Assembly (NCBI RefSeq): GCF_014851395.1
Contig: NW_024044348.1
Coordinates: 23,437,890-23,501,889, forward strand
DNA: 64,000 nucleotides
DNA from: Micropterus salmoides
Lineage: Eukaryota; Chordata; Actinopteri; Centrarchiformes; Centrarchidae
Direction: 5' to 3'
A program made the translations under genes and the position numbers. Below the pieces are notes generated by a model that was not told where the DNA came from, did not search any database, and saw only the letters and a program-made list of their open reading frames with translations. Each line of letters starts with the position of its first letter. Position 1 is the stretch's first letter. Of this stretch, positions 36,000 through 49,800 are shown piece after piece.

Positions 36000-37821
36000 G
36001 TTTTTATTCTTACTACTAGTGAGTATACTATATGAGGCAAACAAGAGAGTGCAGGTCTGTGCTGCGTTGGAAAGCCAGGAATCATTTGTGGAGGCTTTTG
36101 GAGGTGTTGTGGGGTTAATGACAAAATATCTAATGGAGGATGATAATCTCACTCTCATCCACTCTTCTTCCCTCTAGCTTCAAAAGCAGCTGTCAACATA
36201 TCCTGTGGAATAACACCAAGGACACATCCATCAGATCCGGTGCGATGGAGCGAATCTTATGTATCAAACAACCTTGGTACGCAGTCTAACTTCTAAAATT
36301 CAACACCAAAAGTACTTCAGAGGAATTCACTCACCTACAGATTGTACTTGAAATCTTCTGTTCAAAAAGCGCTTTAATTCTGCAGTCCATCCATCCATTT
36401 CCTGATAAAGGCAGTGAATAGTTTTTAGGTATTCATGTTCTCAGAAAACTCCGGTTAAATATTGCCAGTGATTGTGTCAGGTGTACAAAAATGTTCCTGT
36501 GAGTGTGCATGTGATTTAAATGCTGTTGTCAGCAGTCTTATCTTCTTCTTGATTTATGTCTACTGATCCAGCAGTAAGGACGCATATTGCAAGATTGTTT
36601 AGCATTAGGTGGCGTTAGGTTTTGCATTTAGCATTAACAAAGTGCTGTTGCTGTATATGTAATGAGATCTGTGGAAAAACCCTTGTTAAGAATTACCATA
36701 ACCATATGGTACAAAACATACCAAAGCAAACATTTAACACATGCGGCACTTTATTTACAAACTGCATCTGTAAAGAACAAGATTATTTTTGACAGCATAA
36801 AATTGGTAACTGACTTATAAAGAGTCCATTTTGGAAAACTGTGGAAAAAAAACAATGAAAAAGTGTCTCAGAAATTGTAATAAACAAGAGAACATAATAT
36901 TAATTCTGTGAAAAATATATATCTATTTGTCATAAAATGCGGGCTATGTCTGTAAAGGAGTATAAAGACAACTTTTATTTATTTTTACCCTCAGATAAGT
37001 CAAGATAATAATATTTGATTAACAAAATTCATAAAAAGCAGTACTGGAGCAGTACTGATCTTATAAGCAAATGGGTGTTTGAAGCACAAAAGTTAAACCA
37101 CAATATAGATACAGTATATAGCTACTAAATTCCTCCTTAAGAGAATTGATGCAGTTCCCAACTCCATGTTCTTTTATACAAAATGTACATTATATATAAG
37201 TTGGCATTCCATTACAAAATGGATGTTTTACAAACAGTATATAGCTACGGTTATATATATATATAGAGATTTTTTTTAACAATAAATCAACTTCTCTGTA
37301 TGTGAGCCTTTTTTTCAAATGATTGAGACTTGTTATAACTGTAGGCAATCAGATTTCTGCATTTTTATTTGCTCTTGCTCTACTTCCTATGTCGACTGCT
37401 TTCTATCTAGTGCATACTCACTGGTTATGATCTGGCATTTAACTAAAAAAAACAATAAAAAAAACAATATAAATCTATGAAAAGGCTCATAAAAAGTGAG
37501 CTTTTAACTACAAAAACCTAAGACTAGGAGAAGCATAATGTGGAAGTCTTCCAAAATGCTTCCAAAAACAAAGTCTTTGTCCTCTGTTGATCATGTTACT
37601 GCTTTCTGCTCGGAAGCAGTGATGCACACTATAAACTTTACTGTTGTCCCGCTGTTCACCTGTCACTGCCACAGGCACCTGAATGTCTTTCAGGCCTTTC
37701 GGCTGACAGGTCCCTGATTCAAATCTCTCTGTGGCTGGAAGGAGAGACTCACTACATCCTTCTCTGATGCCATAAGTTAACTGAAGAGTTTTTTTTTTAA
37801 ACCAAGCCTGTCACGGCTGGA
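36000..37821 (-). terminator. QSER1: QSER1 3' UTR and downstream DNA
   Basis: No coding exon is seen. Minus-strand AATAAA signals occur at 36,974-36,979 and 36,750-36,755, which would give a 3' UTR of about 0.85-1.1 kb. An AT dinucleotide run lies at about 37,251-37,264. Confidence 0.4.
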
Positions 37822-40800
37822 TCATCGGCAGGCCTGCTGCACTTGATTGATTAGCTCTCCAAAGCGATCAAAGAGCCCCTCTACCCAAGCTCCGTTCTGC
37901 AGACACTTCTGTACCGTTTCGTCCTGCCCCAGGTCACCTGCCTGCACCCGCAGAGAAGCAATCTGGAAGGCAGAACCACAAACAAAGCTTAATACAGCTT
38001 AAAGATCTTAAGTTTCACCAGAATAATTAGCACCTGAAGTTAAACTTGCAAAATATTACTCATCAGAGAGTAAAATCTACACCAATTTAGCACCTATAAA
38101 GAAAACGGCTCATTAATTTCAACACAAGCTAGCATGGCAAGCACACACATGCACCACAATGTCTTACCTCATCCTTACACATGAGGTACGTGTGATACTT
38201 GTAATGCTGCAAAGAGTGGTACAGAGAGAACCACTGAGTTTTCTGCTGGTCCACTGTATACTCCTAGAAAGGCAAAAAGCAAAGTCTTAAAACACTTTAT
38301 CAAGGACACTTGATAAATAAATCAGATATTAGTAGGAGACAGCATGACAGGAAAGGGAACCATGGCTTCAGTGCCCAACAGAATACAGGAATGAATGAGA
38401 AACATAAAATGGTGACACTGTGCCATCTGCTGGACATATATTAGGAAAACAGTGAATTGGACCAAAAGATCGTCTTGTCTTACCTGTGGCACTTTGTTAG
38501 GCATTTTGTGGGGCTTCATGGTTTTCTTATTGTACGCCTTCCCACTGAGACGCACCTTAAAGGCCGGGGTTTCCCCATCCTTCTTCAGTTCAGTCACCAC
38601 TGAGATCTCTGGGAAGCTGTCTAGAGCCGTCTGAAGACAGAACAGGAGAGTCACTGAGGTTCATACACTGCAGTAAAGGTCCTGTGCCTTTGCTTTTCTC
38701 TTTGTCATCAAAATAAATCCGGTGCTTGCCTTTTAAGCCTTTTGGAGAGAAAATAATGGCCATAACACAAAATGGCTTTACAGTGCATTAACTCAACATT
38801 GAAACAATGCTAATCTCAGTTTACCTAACAGAAGTGTCTTTCTCTGCTTACGATTTGGCCTTTTGTAATCAAAGCGCCAGAAAATCACACTTATAATAAT
38901 GCTTACTTCCTTTCTTTTCCAGAAAACTTACACCAAACCATTAATATACAGTTTCAAAGACACGCCCACCTTTAGGACCTGCCCTATGTGCAGTTTGTGA
39001 AGCAGGCGTTTCCTGTTGTCTGTGATCATCCCATCCACTTTTTTCATATGTGGCAGCAGCAACTCATCTGAAACAAGACAAAGACATGTTTTCTTTCCGT
39101 TTTTGGCCCACTACTAAGCCAATAGCTGAAAACGAAAGAACAGCTCAAAGCCCAAATTCACTCACCATTTGCCCTCTCAAGTGCTGTCATCACATCTTCA
39201 TCTAAAGCTATGCTGATGAGCAGTTCCACAAAGCTCTTGAATGTCTCCTTCATTGTTCGCGTGTTGAGGAACCGTGAAGCAAACGACACTGGAGGGTTTA
39301 ACTCTAAGTGTGACAGATCAAAGATCAGGAGGGTGTCAAGAGGCAACATATACACTGCAAGTTATCAACATATCCAAACTACATTTAATAAGAAAAGCCA
39401 GAAGGCTTCTTCACCATCATCTTCACAGCCTTCTTCAGATGATCCCGAAGCAGTAGGTGAAAACTCCTCCTTCCATTTCCTCCTCTTCTTAGGAGGGGGC
39501 TCTGCCCTGGGCTTGAGTTGTTTAGGTCGAGGCTTTTGGCTCTGGGAGACTGAGGAAGGGGCGGCTGTCAAGCCCAGCAAGGTTTTCACCTGAACACCCC
39601 TGTGTGGTAAAACAAAGACAGTTACACAACTGAAGAGTTATGTTTCAAAAAACAATTGATCAGTCAATACTTGTAACACACCTAAGTGAGTTCATAGGCT
39701 TGCAGCGTGGCTTCCGACTACAAACTCGTACATACTCCCTTTTGTTAACGGTGTCCAAGAACTTCACATATACCCTCTGGTACATGGTCTTGGCATCACC
39801 AAAGTATCCAAGATACTACACAACACAAAGAAAAACATGTTACCTGTCGCTGAATAAAGAAGTTTTTTTTTAATGATCAAATACCCCTAAGTGCATACTT
39901 TGGTATGGGCGTGTACGCGTTCACTTACACTGTTGGTGGCTGAGAAGACTCTTTTTCCATCTCTCAACTCAGGCACAAATTTCTGCAGCAGAGCCTTCTG
40001 GACTTTCCAGATGGCTGGAGGTTCACTGCCTGCCCTCATTGTTACCTGGACACATGACACCATGCAGAACAGGCTTTCAGTACACTGCAAAACTGAGCTC
40101 TCAAAAACAAGGGGAAAAAAGCATTATAATGGAGGAAATATTACTTAAAATAAGCAAAATTATCTGCCAACAGAACAAGAATATTTCACTTGCTACTTAA
40201 GGCCAAAAATAAACTTGAAACATAAAAGCCGCCTGGTAAGAAGAAATATCTTGTCAGACCAAAAACTAAGTATATTTTGCCTCCAATTAAGATAATTAAT
40301 CTTACTAAGATTTTCGTTTTTGCAGTGTGTGTAATAACAGTTGCAGTATAAGAAACTGAAACAATGAATGTTCAGCTATGAGTGTACACAAGATCTCATG
40401 TCACTATCCTTTGACAACTCTGGGCTGAACACCTAAGGTGTTGCGGGGAGGCACCCATAAGGCCCATTCTACCACCACAAGGTAATATAGTTTAACTCTG
40501 ACATGCAGCATTGAACTTTTATTACAAGCATCCTCATCTATACAAAATATTCCGCTTTGACCACTTCAGTTAAATTCTCCTGACTACTAAAAACCATGTT
40601 CTCAAGAATTCATTTTCTGTCTATATTTTTTCCAGGCTGACCTTCAACATTTCGATATCCTCATTCCTTACGACAAACTCGTCTCTCTCCCGGTACATTC
40701 CCTCCCCTCCGCTGTCAGACAGCTCCTCATCAGTCAGTCCCTCGATGGCCACACTCATCAACTGCACAGCAAACTGACCCGGTGGGTTCTCTTTGGACTC

Positions 40801-43800
40801 CTCTTTGGCTCCAAGCACAGTCCCTCCCGAGATAGCGTTTGTTGTCTGTGTAGGAGTGGCTACCTGCAACAAACAGGTCTCGGTGACGGTGTGTGGCATT
40901 GTGGGAACTTGGTCTGACTTCATCATCGAACCAGGCATTTGGTTATCTGGAGAAGGGTTGCAAAAATATGAATATGTTGAAGAAAAACATTTTCAGAAAG
41001 AAAAATGACAATGACAACTCCACTAGACCCCTCGTGTAAATCAAGAGATTTGGGATAGCATTTATCAAAGTTCACAGACGATGCATGTCACAGCAGATTA
41101 CCAAAATATTGTATAAATAATAATGTTACTGATGTCTTAAGTCTGATTAAGATTTTAACAGCACAGCAAATACTGTTGATTTTGTTTTATTACTTACTCA
41201 GGAAAGCTTAAAAGCAAAGATGGGAGCGACAACAGAGAACCACTTTTTGCACTTCAGTGCCATACATAAACAATGTCTACTGAGCTTTGCGTGACATTTC
41301 TCTGTAGGGTGTGGTTCTCTATTAACTTGATTCATGTCCATCCAGTGCAGTGACGTACGACTGGGTATCGAATCTTAAATACTAATTACTAATAATACTA
41401 ATTTTAGATGCATTTAAGGTTCATAGTTTTGGATCTCAGAAGCCATTTTAAGACATTAGTCTAAACTCAAGTTTAGTAGCTTGTGGGGATTAGGGATGCA
41501 ACGATTACAGATTTTGTTGGTACGATTATTGTCAGAGAAATAATCACGGTTTCACAATTATTACGATTATTATGCATTAATTAATTTCACAACACTAGTA
41601 ATGACTTAAGTTTATTTAATATTTAATGACATTAACAATTATATTTCTATAATATGTAAGTATTATTAATGTAAGAGGACCGCAGCATGCGTGCAAGCTC
41701 GCCGTGCGGTACACGTTCATAGCGCCGCGGGGCTGTCATTGCGGTGGGTCTGAAAGTTTACCCCTGCTTTGTTTGTTTACGTTGCACTGAAAGCTCGACT
41801 CTCACTGCTCCGGCATCGATTGTAAGTGACACGTTATATTTGATTCCCCACCAACTTGCTACGTTATTCAATATAATGTATTAGGCCTACCTTTACTTGG
41901 GTGTGCAAAGCTGGGTGGTGATCCGGCAGGTGCTGCATCAAGTTTAATGTAATTACTCGCTCCTTTAGCAGGAGCCTTTTAAACGGCAAGTTTTTGACCA
42001 GGTGATCCGTCATCTTCAGTAACGCCCTGGTCAGTCTGAGTGTAGCCTACCCGAAATGCTCCCACACTGCCGACTTCAGCCGTTTCTTTGGTGGAAATAA
42101 AGCTTCACAGTTTGGCCCCTCTGCCATAGTTTAGCCAGTGTACAGTAGACTCTGATAAGCATGACACTTACGCTGGTGCACCGCTACTGTAACTTTGTTT
42201 TTGTTTTATGCAAGTTGCCACAGTTTCGTTCTGTACAACAGAAACACTCGGGTGTTGCGGGAGCCTTTACGATTAAATAACCGTGACGTTTTAAAGCGCG
42301 GTTAATAGTGAAATCCGGTAATCGCTGCATCCCTAGTGGGGATTTATTATTTTGAAAATCCATCCATCGTCCACCGCTTATCCTGCGCACAGGGTTGCGG
42401 GTTATATTGAAAATCATAATCAAAAACACAATCAATAGGGGGACAATATTATAAAAGGTTGTAGGTTAATGCTCTGATCACCATATTAGCAGCTCTTTAC
42501 AAGATTAAGCGGGGTGTCATTACCTGCCCTGATTTTCCGATCTGAAGATTCATCCAGAGCTGAAAGCGCTGAGCTGATGCTGTTCCTCAGGGCCTGGTTC
42601 TTCCCAGTGTTCTCCTCTTCATCTGAACTGAACGACGGCAGAGTCTCCAAGTTCTTTTGCAGGTCTTCATCCAGACGTTTTTGCTGACCGCTCGCTCCTT
42701 GACCCTTCTGGGGAATCAAGGGTGCAGGCAGAGTCTGCATTTTGGGAGGCAAAGAAGGCAAAGTACATGGTGGTGGTTTGGACGATGTGCAGGTCTTCCT
42801 CTGGCGACTAATAGTTCGCGCAGGACTCGGAGAGTATTGCTGTTTGGGGCCAGACTTGATGAAGTCAAGGAAGGAGCCAATGAAGCCCGTTTTGACCTCT
42901 GGTTGTTTCTCTTCCACTTCACGAATCTTCTGCCTCATTCTCTCCTGCTGTGGACAGCCATCATATGCACCGTGCGAAGAAGATGGCGAGCTTACGTCAC
43001 TACCCTTGGAGTTTTGCCGCTTTGCCTGCCCACTGCGCTTGGCCAGTCTGGGCTGTCCACTATCCTCCTCAGGACCACCTGGTTTGGTCAAGGACTTAGA
43101 CCGAGCCTTCTTTTTGGGAAAGTCTTCACCACCTGGGCATTCCATGAGGCCATCCTCTGTTTTAATGCACTTTACATTCCCTTTGACTCTGTTAAGGAGA
43201 CCTGAGGGGTCATACAACTGCCCAGCTAAGTGATAGCCATTCTCAGAGCTCCCTCCATCTCCATTTGAGTCGAGCTCAGAACCGTTGCTGTGGTGAACAG
43301 TGTGACCCTGGCAGTCTGTGGCCATCTGAGCGCCATTTAGTGTCATGGTGTGGGAGTTAGTGTTGGTGATGATTGAATGTTGTGCTGAGGAGAAACTAGG
43401 TGACATGTGCCTCATATCCACAGTATGGAAGTGACCTTTAGAATCAACTGGGCTTGCCATCACTGCCATTTCCGCCTCAGCAGAGGATGTAGCTTTGACA
43501 AAGTCTTGTGGTGTGACACCACAGGCCGCCACCGTGGCAGCCAGGATGTCGTCAACGTTTGACAAAATATTTCTGTCGTCTGCAAGTAGCATGGACTCGG
43601 GGAAGCAAATGGAGTTGAGAGTAAAGTGGTTCTTGGAATCATTTGGTTGCTGATCTGCTGACTGGTTGTAGTGGTGTTTAGAGGAATCAGGGCACCCTGT
43701 GCTCTGTTCAGACACAACTGTGCCCTGCTGACTCTGTGTTTCATTGACACTGGGACCCAGCAGTTCTCGATCCATCTGAAGATACTGGACATGAACAGGG

Positions 43801-46800
43801 CCCAAATCTTGGGATGGTTGGATACCTTGCACTGATACCACTTTTGAAGCGTTTTGACCATGGTGGACAAGTGGCTGCTGGAGCAGAATCATCTGGTTAT
43901 GGTCAAGGAGAACCTGAGTGCTGGGGACGGTGATAAATTGGGCATGGGCTGCTGAGGTCTGGCTCTGTGACTGACTATGATTCTGGTGGTTTTGTTGATG
44001 TGGCTCAGGAGATTTTAGGTGGAGAGAGTGCTGCTTAAGCTGCTCTGAACTAAGGGGGACATGTGAAGATATAATACTGGAGTTTGTAGTTTTCGTGTTG
44101 GCAGTTCCCTGACCATTGGCACTGCTTAGACGAATGTGCTGTTGGCTCAGAGGACCCATTCTTTCACACTTTACCTGTGCTGTGTTGGCATGAACAAGTC
44201 CCATCAGGTGATCATCGGAGCGGGAATTGCTTCGGATAACGCTTTGTGTTTTATGATGATCGTCCATTTTTGCAACAACATAGATGACGTTGTTGAGAGC
44301 AGACATACTGCTGGCTGTTGCAGAAGCTTCCATAGATGCCTGCTGGAGAGCATCTAGGCCATGGAGAGGAAGCTCTTCCAGTTTCTGCTTGCCATATGTT
44401 GGCTTTAAGTCCTGGATTGAGGATCTGACGTTATTTTGTAAGGCTTGAGCAGTTGAAGAGTAGGTAGGCAACGATGCAGACAAAACATATTTATGGGGCT
44501 GTGTCTGCTGCTGGGACAGAGTGTCATGCGTTTTACCTCCCACTGAGGCCTGCATGACGGTGTAGTCCTGTGTAGAATTTGATGTGGCCAGACTCCGCAC
44601 ACATGTGGGTGGGTAAGAGGAGTTAAGGGATTGTCCTGTGGCATAGCTCTGCGACTGAGTCACCGAAGCTTGCCCCTGTGACTGAGATGTAAAAGTCACA
44701 TTTGGGGCACCCTGAGAGTGGGATGTGGAGTAGCTCTCTGAGAGATTACCCTGACACAAGCCCTGGACCTGGGCTCCATACTGAATCTCTTGCTCCTGAC
44801 TCAGCCCAGGACTGGAAGAGTAAACAAGAGCCTGACTAACAGATGCCACATTGTCAGACTGGCTGGAGAGGGAAGGCAGAGTCTTGTAAAGGGGGGAGAG
44901 TTTGTCTGAGGTGGAATGGGAGGGCTGTGACTCTGTGTGAGGGGTGATATAAGTTTGAGACAGACTACTGGACATTAGACTGGATAGCTGGACAGACTGC
45001 TGATTAGCAATCACTGAGTTCTGCTTATGTCCTGGGGAGGAATAATGCTCAGGAGACTCTCCTGTCAGGTTCTGAGAGTGCTCGTGACTCTCTTCACCCC
45101 CAGCAGGGTGTGGTGCTAGTTTGGAAGAGCAGTCTTTAACCTTCGGCAAAGAAGTGGACGAATAAGCTTGAGTTACCGAGTCTGTTTTGGGTTGTGGAGC
45201 ACGACTGACCCCTTGAGAGGAATCTGCTCCTGTGGACACTGGGGTCTGACGGGACGGGTCCTGCTGGTAGGACACATCCGCTTCATTGCCAGAGCCAAAG
45301 TACCCCTGTAAGGAGTGCTCTGAATTGGGTAATTGCTCGGAGGCCGCATGGCTGCTGGAAGGCCTCTGGTGGTGTTTGATCACACTACATTCACGCTGAA
45401 GAGCTCTTTCGATAGAGCCTGAGAAAACTGTGGCTCCATAGGGTTGTGGGGAACCATGAGGGGCAGGCAGGGCAGAAGGCAGCAGGCTGAACTGGGGTTG
45501 TAGGAGGTGGGGGGCCGACTCCTGGGCTGAGCGGTAGGTGGAGGACTGGACAGGCAGAGTTGAGCTCAAAGTGGGTCCAGAGAGATGATTGAAGGCCAGT
45601 GCAGTGGGAAGCACAGTCTGGCTTGATTTGAGATGGAGGAGGGGGTCATGGTGAGAAAACAGGCCATTGGTGGAAGTGCTGAAGGCAGGATCCTGGAGAG
45701 CCAAGGAAGGGTTAGTAGCATAACTCCTGGAAGGGTAGGCACCTGCGTGCTGATAGGACGACAGAGCAGCAGGAGAGGGGAAAGTGGCAGTAGAAGGCAG
45801 GGCACCAGTCAAATACAGCTCTGTGGTGGAGGAGTTGGTACCTGCATTGCACAGAACAGATGTTGTAAGAACAGGACAGGCAACACGAAGGGATATAATA
45901 CAACAATAAAAAATTAAACCTGTGCTCACAATAGATAAACCCAACTTAATTTTGTCCAGTAAAAGCTTTCTCCAGATGCTTTTAAGCTTATGCCCAGACC
46001 TAATTTGCTTTCATTTTTCAGTTAAATCCAAACCAAATCGACATGCAACATGCATGCAAATGCTAATTGCTTCAATAGTTTAGAAAATTTACAACAATCC
46101 TTTAGTTGCCAGCAAGCCCTATAGGTAATTTTAGAAGTTATTTTAAAAGCATAATTTCAGTATTTTTAAACCTGGACCCTATTTTCACATATTTTGGTGT
46201 TGAAATGACTAGCAGGTACAAAATCTTTTGGAATCCGTGCAGTAGATGACTAAGCCTGTCAAAATTATGTCCACAAAAAGTGCTTCTTTTTGCCACCGAC
46301 AGACTCAGACTGTTATACGAGGTATCTAACAATATCATGGAAAAGGATCCCTACGAGAGACTCCCGTTTACACCCTAACCAGAAACATGAGTTTCAAAAT
46401 GAGTGAAAATATGGTCCAGGTTTAAAAATTCCAAAATTATACTTTAAATAAATACATTCATAGTCCATCCTCTATTAGGGGTAAATATGTAAAAATACCT
46501 GGTCTAGTACACAATACTATTCTGGGTATAGATCATAGATCGCGTGATTCTATTCAGTGAATATGTTTCTCGCACATACACAAACACCACATAAACTTCA
46601 CAACTCATATAGTATCAGTTCCTCTTGTAAGTTATTCAGGTTACGTTAAATAAACTAAGAAGCCAACATACATAGTAAAAATGGCTAAACCGCAATTGGT
46701 GGTGTGTAAGTAAAACACTGAATGAGTGGATGTGCTCTCACCAGAAGGCCAGGATGGGGGTCTAAAAGGAGGAAGCAGTGAGGCACTAACAGGACCAGCC

Positions 46801-49800
46801 TGAAGGCTTCTTGACTCCATGGCTGACAGGAAGCTCATAATCGAGGTCTCAGAAGTATTACTGCTTGAGTCAAGTGCTCCTGACAGCCAAAAGGAGAAAG
46901 GGAGGATGACCACAGAAATGGGCAACAAAGTAAATAAGAGTGTTAAAAAGGTTAGGTCACCCAAATTGCAAAAGTTCTGCAGCAGTCGAGCTACATTATC
47001 TACTCATGCAGACAGTTTTGCTAAGGTTTAAGATATCTGCTTCCTGCCTCTACTCTAATACAATAAATGGTGGAAAGAATTTAGTTTGTGGTGCTCAAAG
47101 CATTTATAAATGCCATGCTGAAAAAAAAAAAAGAAAAATTAGGCTTGTAAAGGAAATACCTTCTACTTAAGAAACTGCCCAATTAAAAAAGTGTCCACAG
47201 CAAGGCCTGTGAATTATCCAGACAGATTACTGTTGAGTTTTTAAAACGTTTTTCAGTACCACAAATGAAATTCAATTTACATCCATCAAATTGATTGGTG
47301 GGACATACATCACAGGGTGATCTCAAAAAAACCCAAAGCATATAGACATTTTCATCGGACGCGTTGCCAAGGTGATGCGCCCGGCCCGAAGTCAACTTCC
47401 GTTCTGCTTGTTTATTACTGTGTTTGTGTTTAGCTAATATGGTGAGTGATATCCAGTACAGCGTTTCCCATAAATCCATTTATTTGTGGCGGCCCACCAC
47501 ATTATCAGCGCTGACCTCCACATATTGATTTCAGTTTCTTTTTTTGTTTTTACTATTTAAGATGGGAAAACTTTGATTGCAGAGCTGCACGCAGCGCATA
47601 TTTGCTCAGCACCTCCTCTCACTCGCGCCCTCTCTCTCTCTCCCCCGCAAACACATTGACAGCGGACCAGTCTGTATTGAATGGTTAGTATCATGAACAC
47701 CGCTGCACAAATCCGTCCAACGTCAATGCGTTAATTTCGGGCCAGAGTAATGCACATGCGCAGTACCATTTGTTTATGTTGTTACCGCTGAAAGAGTCTA
47801 TAAAACCAAAAATATCTGCATGACTAGATGCTAGATGGCTAGATAGTTAATGTCAAAGTAAGTTTACTGTAATTTGGGTAAACTGACCCTCTAAAAACAA
47901 TGTGTATAGCATTCATAACTCACCTGCTGCAGCGGGAAGGTGTGATGTAGTGTAGGTGGGAAGCTGGTGGGTGGAAGTGTAGCTTTGCCGCTGGAGGAGC
48001 TCTGCATCAAGGTGTGCTGCACCATAACTGGAACTTTATCAACACACAAACACATACATGAGAGCTGTCATCTTCACAAGCAGCGTTGACCCAAGTAAAT
48101 GACTTCTCTTGACATAGCACACAGAAATCAAACCTGAGGTAATCAGATGCAGCCAGCCTGAGCAAAAGTGTTCCCTTTTGGAGAACACAGAGGTGAAAGG
48201 GAGTCATCGGCCTCTTTTTCTGGTCCCCGCACAACAGCAATCTTCTGTTATGAAATCTGTCCCTGATATTTGACTATAGAGTTGAGAAAAACTAACATAG
48301 CCAAGGCCGACATACACTCCCTGGCCACTTTATTTGGTACACTTATACAATTTAATGCGATCCAATACAACAGCTCTGCTACATGCTCCACATTTCCTAA
48401 GATTATAATGTTTACTTTTGTTGACACTGTCAGAAAGGCATTAATTCAACTTTATGGTTAGTACTGAGGTCGTAGTTAGTGGTGCTGTTCTACTGGACTG
48501 CATTGTTTTGAAATCTGTTTCTAATACTCTAATAAATAGGGTGGACAAAACATTAATATAATGTTGTCCGGTACAACACTACTACAAACTACAACCTCAA
48601 TAATAAACCTATATTTAAATGATTATACCTTTGATGATGATACCTCTCTGACAGTGTCAACCTCTCTGACAGTGTCAATCAAAACATTATTACATTAGTT
48701 AAAGCAAGACTCTACAGCTGTGCCGTTATATTGGATTACGTTAGATTTTAAAGGTGTACCTAATAAAGTGACCACTGAGTGTACCGAGCAAAGTACTGTA
48801 GGGCTGCACATGATATTGAGTAATCTTTTAAATTTTTTGATTCGATGATTGTTTTTGGTCTATAAAATATCAAAAGAAACAAATGCAAATGCATGTGTCT
48901 ATTTTTTAGTGTATTCAACAGCAACACAAGCCCCTGGTATTGGGGTCATATAAGACAGGAGGAAAACTGAGATAATCTTCTGTAATCAGTGCAATCACTG
49001 TATATTTTACTTGATTAATCATTATAATAAACCAATTGTATACTGCTTTGATTTTTGTCACTCAAACAACTATGAGTTGACGAGTAAACATTTCTGTAGT
49101 GGATCATCTTACTTTATCTGCTCTGGCCTTCCTCTCAATGCTGTAGGATGATGATGTCTTATAAATTAACTGAAGAGTTGCTATTTATTTGTGCTGCTTA
49201 TGAGCACAATCTGACTTATTCGAAGCAGATACTGAAATTTTGTTATTGAGGATGATACCTGTTCATTATTACAACATAGTACAACAACATTAGACTATAA
49301 ACAGAATAATCTTGAGTTTGACTAAGTTAACTTAGAGCTCTGCAACTTTGGCAGTTTTTTTGGCTACATCAGGATCAGATTCAGAAATACTTTATTGATC
49401 ATCCATTAACTCTATTTTATGAACTATAAAGTAAGTTAAAATGATGCCAAGGATTTTAATGGTCCTCTAACTCTTCCAACTAAAATAATGGCACAAATAT
49501 GAAGACTTCGGCAAGTCGCCTCTTAAGTACTTTAACAACACCAGTAGCTATGTACCTCTAATTTGTGCCACAACTGAAATGATTAGCATTGGTGGCTAGT
49601 TACCTATCTTGTTTTGGCTTTGGCGAGCACCTGTGGGTGAGGAAAACAGGCCGATAAAATGCTAGTTTAAGCTGCCTAGCTGGTGAACTTCTTACAGACA
49701 TGAAACAAATGCCTCTCTAGTTTGTACAAACTCTGTACAAGGCCATGCTGAGAAGACGGTGTGCTAGCAAAAAGGCTAGCAAGGTGGGAGAGAGTAACAA

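Noticed and set aside
42657..43233. Open frames of 160-180 codons on the plus strand opposite QSER1 exon 4
   Set aside because: They are antisense shadows of a long low-complexity coding exon, without splice context or conserved features.
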